A DNA stretch of 64,000 nucleotides from contig JAJSPD010000049.1 in assembly GCA_021307315.1 (NCBI GenBank), positions 1 through 64,000 of the forward strand, read 5' to 3'. The stretch is from Bisporella sp. PMI_857. Its lineage: Eukaryota > Ascomycota > Leotiomycetes > Helotiales > Helotiaceae. A program made the position numbers and the translations under genes. Below are positions 58,298 to 64,000 of the stretch, piece after piece (position 1 is the first letter of the stretch; each line of letters begins with the position of its first letter). The notes under the pieces were generated by a model. That model was not told the DNA's origin. It worked only from the letters and a program-made list of their open reading frames with translations, and searched no databases.

Positions 58298-59293
58298 CTA
58301 CAAAGAGTCATAAACCTCCGAATAATCCTGTTTCGCCAACGTGGCTCTAGACGCCGCCAAATCTTGCAATGCCGGAAACACCAGACTATAAAAGTCGCTA
58401 CTCGTGACCACAAAACTCCTTCCCCTCGCCATCTTCTTCACCGTCTCGGGATCTCCAAGCGCCAGCCCGCTCGCAGGCTTATTGTGCTTCCTCAGCGTCC
58501 CCTCGTATAACCGAGCCGCATCTTGCCACTCCTTCTCGTTGCCCCAAAGCCCGCCTCCTTTAACCTCCATACTAACCCTCGCATCAAAGCTGCCCAGCCA
58601 TACACTATCAATATCGCTGCCCACCTCCGTCAAAATCGCATCAAGGTTCTGAATCCCCTCCAGAGACTCAATCTGGATAATAACCGCTGCTTGACGATTC
58701 ACGTTCTGTTGGGGTGTAGTGGAGGGATCAATGGGGCGGTCAGAGATCCCCGGTATAAGACGACATGGCGCTGCGGACCGGGTACCATTGAGCGATTTGC
58801 CGAACTTGGTGTATGAGGCAACGGCTCGTGCTTCTTCGACCGTGTTTACCTGCGGAACGATGATGCTGGCGCCAGCGTCGAGGGCAAAGCTAAGAAGATG
58901 GTGGTCGTGCCCGGGTACGCGGACGAAAGCCATGGTGCGACCTTCGCTCATGAATTGGATGTCGTGGACCATCTTTTGTATAATATTAGTGAAACTGTGG
59001 TTGAAGAAAGAGGGAAAGGAGGGAAATACCTGTGTCATTGTCTCAACGGACATAGCGGCGTGTTCCCAGTCGATCGCTACGGCATCGAATCCGAGCTGTG
59101 CAGCGATTCTCGAGATGGCTACAGATGAAAGTCCACAGAAGTAACCAATTAAAGGAGGGATCTTGCCAGCATGAGCATCAGCGAGAGCTTCTCTTGCGCG
59201 ATGAGGTTGGAGAAGGGAGGGCGCTCGGTAAGCTGCCATCCCGAGTGTTGGGACGTGCTCCGCTGGGGAGGCATTACTATCTGTGGTGGTCAT
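58298..59293 (-). CDS. HpcH/HpaI-type aldolase (2-oxo acid aldolase family)
   Basis: Metal-dependent class II pyruvate aldolase family (HpaI, 4-hydroxy-2-oxoheptanedioate aldolase and relatives), which cleaves hydroxy-oxo acids to pyruvate plus an aldehyde. Exons are 59030-59293 and 58298-58972, giving 312 residues. The 57-nt intron is a multiple of three and lacks a stop, so an unspliced reading would insert 19 residues. Seen: PLIGYFCGLSSVAISRIAAQ, then LGFDAVAIDWEHAAMS (His of the active site), AFVRVPGHDHH (the substrate Arg), IIVPQVNTVEEARA, the metal-binding Glu in IIQIESLEGIQNLD, and the metal Asp in VWLGSFDARVSM (bacterial enzymes usually have GPNDLS here). The start MTTTDSN is the first ATG after the TATA box. 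Substrate unknown; probably cytosolic. Confidence 0.9.
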   Translation of the reverse strand: MTTTDSNASPAEHVPTLGMAAYRAPSLLQPHRAREALADAHAGKIPPLIGYFCGLSSVAISRIAAQLGFDAVAIDWEHAAMSVETMTQVFPSFPSFFNHSFTNIIQKMVHDIQFMSEGRTMAFVRVPGHDHHLLSFALDAGASIIVPQVNTVEEARAVASYTKFGKSLNGTRSAAPCRLIPGISDRPIDPSTTPQQNVNRQAAVIIQIESLEGIQNLDAILTEVGSDIDSVWLGSFDARVSMEVKGGGLWGNEKEWQDAARLYEGTLRKHNKPASGLALGDPETVKKMARGRSFVVTSSDFYSLVFPALQDLAASRATLAKQDYSEVYDSL

Positions 59294-59357
59294 GGTGTCG
59301 GAGGTCGATATCCCGAGAAGGTATCTCAATAAGCCCTTGAGATTGGGGGATAACGAG

Positions 59358-59366
59358 CCTTTTATA
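59358..59366 (-). promoter_or_regulatory. TATA box of the aldolase gene
   Basis: TATAAAAGG on the minus strand, 65 nt upstream of the aldolase ATG. A close match to the canonical TATAWAWR element at a suitable distance. Confidence 0.65.
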
Positions 59367-60296
59367 CTTTCTGATCTCCGGAACGGTGGGCATGTTGGCT
59401 TTCAGCATAACCTTCGGCAACATTTATTTTCTTAGACAAGGCTTTCGGCCGGATACAACAAATCAACTAACCCAGAAATTATCCATTGCTTATCTGATCA
59501 CAGGGGTCTTGTTGTGTTTTCGTAGAAGCAACGTTTTATCTCGCGAATTCCAACTAATAATATCCTTGCGTTTACATGACGAAGCTGACCAACTGTAATC
59601 GCATGGGCGCTAACATATCAGACACGGTAGGATGACCAAAAAGTAGACTATAAGCGGCCCTAATAAAGCGGTGTGGTTTAACATAGGAAATACATTGGCC
59701 GATGCCAGAATAGACGTGCTCCATCGAGGCTTGGTGGTGGGTGGGTATCACGTGATAGCTCGCGCCTATATTCCCCTTTCAGCTAGGCGATATATATCAA
59801 GCAGTGGAATTAGGATACTCAAATTCGTTCTCGGTCACGTCAGCTCTTTGCCAACGGTAAAGTCTAACATAAATTTAATGTCATGTCTATTACTACATAG
59901 CATAATAACGATACGCTTAAAAAGCAAATAAGTTAATAGAGCACGATAGTTTATCATAATTCCAGTCGCAATTAGAACTTAAACTCTTAAATAAATACAG
60001 CAAATTTTGCCAAGTTCAGTTTATTATTTTTTATTATTTTTAGTTATTTTCTTAGCGGTGACTTTTTGACTGACCTTCTTATTGCTGAATTTCCTGGCGC
60101 CGACTTCTGTATTGACTTCTTGTGTGCGATATGTTGGTACCCCTATTGGGGAACAGTGTATATGGATAATAAACTCGGGTGTTGTATGTTGAGAAGGGAA
60201 AGGGGCGGGAAATTCTAAGCGAGAGGTGGACAGCAGATTCTGACCTCGCACCAAGTTTAGATTATGGTTGTACTTGTGGAACAGAGAGCCTATGCA

Positions 60297-60305
60297 TATA
60301 TAAAG
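60297..60305 (+). promoter_or_regulatory. TATA box of the MFS transporter gene
   Basis: TATATAAAG on the plus strand, about 108 nt upstream of the transporter ATG, a canonical element at a suitable distance. Confidence 0.65.
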
Positions 60306-60412
60306 GTAGTTCTTAGGCTCTGGCGACAAGAAATAAGAGGCGTCCTTTGCTTCCCATATATGGTGTCATTGAAAACTCCATCGAAAGGATATCTCTTGCC
60401 AGCAACCAATAA

Positions 60413-62246
60413 ATGGAATTTCCTACAAAAGGTCAAATAGAAGATCTCAGAAAAAAGATGGACCCTCCGAGGCCTCCTCCAGAGGTGTGCGTTTGAAGAT
60501 CCTCCTCTCATAGTCAAGAAATCAATCCTAACACTGCCACAGGAATGAATACACGCCTCTTCTAGGTGCCGAATCCCTGACTCCACCGCCTCCAAAACCC
60601 GCCCTCCGAATAACAACGTCACCTGTCGACCTCCCCTCCCACCAATCTCCCTCCCTAGAGTACTCACCCAAGTACATCACTTCTCTCGTGTGGAAAATCG
60701 ATTTGCGAGTCCTCCCTCTGCTGTTCATAACATTCATGTTCAACTTTGCGGAGAAAACCGTCCTTGCGAACGCTTCTGTCTATGGGCTTGTTGATGACAT
60801 CGTACGTATCACTTCCTCCCTCTCTCATGAGGTCGCGGACTGAGAACAGAGGATCTATCCGGGAACCACTACGCCTGGGTCGCTGGTGCCTTTTACATCG
60901 GATACCTTGCTCTCTCCTACCCGAGCACCTTCCCCATCCAAACCTGTCCCGTTGGGACTTACATCTCGTTCTCTCTCCTCGCTTGGGGCATAATAGTCGC
61001 CCTAACATCCGCCTGCACATCCTATGAACAGCTCCTCCTAACTCGCTTCCTCACGGGTGCATTAGAATCAAGTGTCAGCCCGGCGTTTCTATATATCACC
61101 AATATGTGGTACACACGAGACGAAGTGCCGAGTAGAATAGGAATCTGGTTTGCTGGGTATTCGTGCGGCGGTGCGATGGCCAACTTGTTGAGTTGGGGTG
61201 CTGGACATATTCAAGAATCTTTCAAGAGTTGGAGGTGGTTGTATATCGTACTTCCTTCCCCTATCCCCTCCGTTGCTTCTACCTGCTAAAAAAACAATGA
61301 ATAGATCTTTGGTTGCACCACAGTCTGTTGGTCACTTATCCTGTTCGTTTTCCTCCCCTCCAACATCCAAGAGAGTAAATTTTTCACCCCGGTCGAAAAA
61401 GACATTATCGAGTCCCGCGTTGCTGCAAGCAGTACCGGTATCACGAGCACCGAAACTGAGAATGAGAAATGGGACGCAAAAGAAGCCTTTTATTGCATGC
61501 TGGATTTAAAAACATGGCTTTTCTTCCTCATCGCGCTCTTTGGGCAGATCCCAAACGGTGGCTTCCAAGCATTCGCCAATCTCGTGATCAAAGGATTCGG
61601 GTTCACCAGTTTCCAATCTTCCATATTGGTGGTTCCAGTTTCAGTTTTGGGTTTGATTATTGTGCTCCTCACCGGATATCTGGCCACAAAATTTGAAAGG
61701 ATAAGTACATTGATGATCGCGTTGCTGGCAGTTCCGCCACTTATCGGAAATTTGGTGATGTTGTATTCGATGAGTAGGTGGGTGAAGCTGGCGGCGTATT
61801 ACATGATTCCATTTGGATATGGAATTATTCCGCTGAATATGAGTCTTATTGGAGGGAATGTGAGAGGTGTAACGAGGAAGATGACTACAGCTGCGATGAT
61901 GCTCATCGCATTTTGTGCGGGGAATATGTTTGTCTTCCTCTTCCTTTATCCTCTTGTTAGAATGCCGCTAAATTTCTTGTTCAGAATTGGACCACACCTC
62001 TTCCTCAAGAGCGAAGCACCCTACTACCACACATCATTCAAGTTGGTCGCCATCTCTTATGGCGCAGCTGCACTTTCGAGCGTCGCATTGCGTCTCTATC
62101 TAGATGTCATGAACAGGCGATGGGAAGTTGAAGAGCGGTCGCCCACACCGATCATCCAAGAGAGCGGCGCCCCTTCTCCTGTTCTTGAGATAGAGCCTGC
62201 TACAGTTGCGAGGGAGGTGAAGTCGGGTTTCAGGTATCGGCTATGA
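60413..62246 (+). CDS. MFS transporter, Dal5/Tna1-like anion:cation symporter family
   Basis: Twelve-helix plasma-membrane permease of the allantoate/nicotinate/pantothenate-like family that takes up carboxylates or vitamins with protons. Exons are 60413-60486, 60543-60801, 60852-61247, 61305-61927 and 61985-62246, giving 537 residues. The last intron is 57 nt, in frame and free of stops, so the uninterrupted reading misleads; splicing restores AFCAGNIIGPHLF. Seen: cytoplasmic N-tail with EVNEYTPLLGAESLTP, TM1 preceded by KIDLRVLPLLFITFMFNF, then GNHYAWVAGAFYIGYLALSYP, TRFLTGALESSVSPAFLYIT (the family has G(x)LE), WYTRDEVPSRIGIWFAGYSC, SWRWLYIIFG, a cytoplasmic loop with FFTPVEKDIIESRVAAS, FGQIPNGGFQAFANLVIKGF, and APYYHTSFKLV. 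Donor GTGCGT rather than the adjacent GTGTGC is chosen for exon 1 by phase. Confidence 0.92.
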
Positions 62247-62507
62247 CGATTGCGACCTTTCTGCGCGTTTTCTTTTCATTACGTTGCACTCGAAACCCGT
62301 ATAATGTGTCTAGTTTAAATGGTGGACATGTTTAAGAAAGAGCTCGCAGATAGAGGGGATAAACATACCGTAATGTAATACTTACTAGTAGATCTTCCTG
62401 CGCTACTAATACTACGATCCGTAAAAATTTGCGATTTTCAGTAATTTACAGTTGTCTTTCCGTACATACTTATACAGCTAATGAAGTAGCAACCATGAAT
62501 GAATCAA

Positions 62508-64000
62508 TTACCAAGTGGTCTGCATTTTGGGATACCCTTTCGAGCTTAATCCTAGGTCAACAAAAACAGGATCATCGTCCTTCAGGCCATGGACGCGCTC
62601 ATGATCTTCGTTCAGCAACTTCTCTATCTCATCTACTGGTGCCACCTTCTCGTCACCTCTTTGATCTTTATTGACTTCTTCTAATGAGTGACAATAATTA
62701 CCCATCCTGGACAGTCAAATGTCAATAGAAACCTAATATGATGAGATAGGATTATCTCACCCTTCACCAATAATCAAGACTTGGGTATTCTCATAATCCA
62801 ACAGCTCCGGCTCTAGAGGCATCCATCGCAAATTCCTAAACTTCTTCCGAATATGTTCTGGGTATTCGGCAGGGTTATCGAGAGTCGCATTTGCAGGACC
62901 AGGTGCCTTTGGGTTCTTGGTTGACACGGTGTAGCTGCCTCGTTCATGTGCTCCTAACTGCATCGTATTAGTTAATATTCGGAGGCAAATATAAAAATTT
63001 ACTTACCTCCTTTTGAGCTTCACCAATCTCGGGGTAAGTAATATGATAAGCTAAATGCGAAGCGCGACCGGTGGAAGTGATCGCATATACGCCTTCCGCG
63101 AACGGAGTCGCAGCTGGGGTATGGCTCGTACTAGTAGTCTTTGTAGGATAGTCGACACTGGAGAACTGATCTCTTAAATCCTTAATGGAGGAATTTGACT
63201 TCTCCACAAATACTAAGAAACGATCTCTATTACTGTTGGGAAGCACCTTCTTAGGTAGCGCCAGAAGCCGGACATTTCCGTCATGTAGAGGACCGTCACC
63301 GAGCTTGCACCAACTAAATTAATGCATCAGTGTGTTTGTTTCATTTGTAAAAGCGGTATGGGCATACTTGGAAGTGGGCTAAGAACAATATAGCTCCTCA
63401 TAGTATCTTCGATATCCTGAGGATCCTCGACGCCAATACATCCGCGGAAGAAGAAGTATATGATGCCCTTCTCAAGAATCGAAGACGGTATCTGAGCTTC
63501 CCGCTTCTCATCCTCGACCACAGACTCAGTATTTTCAGATATCTTCGTCTTCGAATCTTGCTCCTTCTGAATATCTTTTTTTCACTTCGTTTATGTCTGC
63601 CTTTGTCTACGAAATACAGTATTAGTAGATGTCTCGAAAAGTTTGCTTTAGTACCAATAGCATGTTAACGTACCTCATCAAAGGCATTCTTCTCCCTATC
63701 TTTCTGACCGCCCTCCTCCTTCTCTATCGAAGCGTCCTTCTTTTCCATAGTCTTCCGCTCCAGTTTATCCTCCTTAAACTGTCCACTCGAGCGCTGTTCA
63801 AATTTTTGGGGATCCTCCTCAATCTGTTCCGCAACAGCTCCATCATCCTCAACACCACTCATTAAGACATCTCCTGGCTTTGGATCATCTACATTTCGCT
63901 TATTAGCAGGTTCGGCACCCTCCTTGGCGACCAAAGTCTCCTCAATGGTTTTCTGCGCCTTTCCAGAAGTCCTGCGTGCTTAAGACGGAGGGGAGGATGG
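62508..64000 (-). CDS. Conserved fungal protein, partial at right edge, probable one-base frameshift
   Basis: Exons are 63674 to about 63971 (continuing off the window or into an edge intron), 63368-63566, 63007-63313, 62761-62957 and 62508-62706. The N-terminal part is a charged tail (KRNVDDPKPGDVLMSG, EKEEGGQKDREKN). The core has IPSSILEKGIIYFFFRGCIG, RSYIVLSPLP, LALPKKVLPNSNRDRFLVFV, HTPAATPFAEGVYAITSTGR, SYTVSTKNPKAPGPA and RNLRWMPLEPELLDYENTQV. Similar fungal proteins are sometimes labelled BTB-domain transcription factors, a name I do not see supported here. Splicing at 63367/63314 gives ...PLP-I-GA, then the frame is lost: one base appears missing in GCAAGCTC (about 63303-63309), where family members continue as GAKLG. 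It is either a sequencing error, a real disablement or an unrecognised splice. The final exon adds a GMGNYCHSLEE tail. Confidence 0.75.

Larger units (their letters stand above)
59294..60412. promoter_or_regulatory. Divergent promoter between the aldolase and the MFS transporter
   Basis: 1.1 kb separating two divergent start codons, each with its own TATA box. The middle (59840-60060) is strongly A+T-rich. No specific operator could be identified. Head-to-head arrangement of an enzyme and a transporter suggests co-regulation, which is inferred. Confidence 0.5.

Noticed and set aside
63567..63673. Apparent frameshift at a run of seven A (antisense of 63576-63582) in the right-edge gene
   Set aside because: If the intron uses the acceptor ATTCAG at 63567-63569 the frame is maintained from FDE to KEQDSK, so no frameshift is needed here.

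Overview
The window looks like a 64 kb stretch of nuclear chromosome from a filamentous ascomycete. Almost every convincing gene is broken by short introns (about 45-110 nt) with GTRNGT donors and YAG acceptors. Coding density is moderate, and the housekeeping proteins (Rpt3, Lst7, Dhh1, Pri1, Reb1-like) have fungal forms. The mix of BTB proteins, kinase relics and lineage-restricted hypotheticals suggests a Leotiomycete (Helotiales, Botrytis/Sclerotinia-like). That last placement is inference, not something the sequence proves.

Layout. From 1 to 15 kb is a conserved core: a small conserved protein (983-1622, minus) shares a promoter with the proteasome ATPase Rpt3 (2090-3499, plus). Then come the folliculin homologue Lst7 (4456-5914, minus), the DEAD-box decapping activator Dhh1 (8294-9995, minus), the DNA primase small subunit (10908-12628, minus) and a divergent BTB-domain gene (12949-14946, plus). 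From 15 to 36 kb genes are sparse: a GH17 glucanase (17466-18364), a small basic protein (21260-21796), a single-pass membrane protein resembling wall sensors (27736-28928), a 558-residue protein with a helical N-terminus (29353-31089) and a small hypothetical (34627-35354). The stretches between them are A+T-rich and hold homopolymers, a minisatellite and a diverged direct repeat.

From 36 to 50 kb lie an NmrA-like NAD(P)-binding protein, a Reb1/TTF1-type Myb protein, an unrecognised two-exon gene, a decayed protein-kinase pseudogene and a large (>1,250 residue) lineage-specific protein with internal repeats. From 52 to 64 kb lie a predicted mitochondrial P-loop ATPase, an intact BTB gene with a nearby BTB pseudogene, and a divergent HpcH/HpaI-aldolase and MFS-transporter pair whose TATA boxes face away from each other. 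Last is a conserved fungal protein that runs off the right edge and appears to carry a one-base frameshift.

Most genes act independently (proteolysis, TORC1 signalling, mRNA decay, replication, rDNA termination). The only likely functional pairing is the aldolase with the transporter, possibly a small catabolic module. No CRISPR, rRNA, tRNA or intact transposon was found. Exon coordinates were worked out by hand from reading frame and splice consensus. They are stated as exact where the phases close and flagged where they do not.
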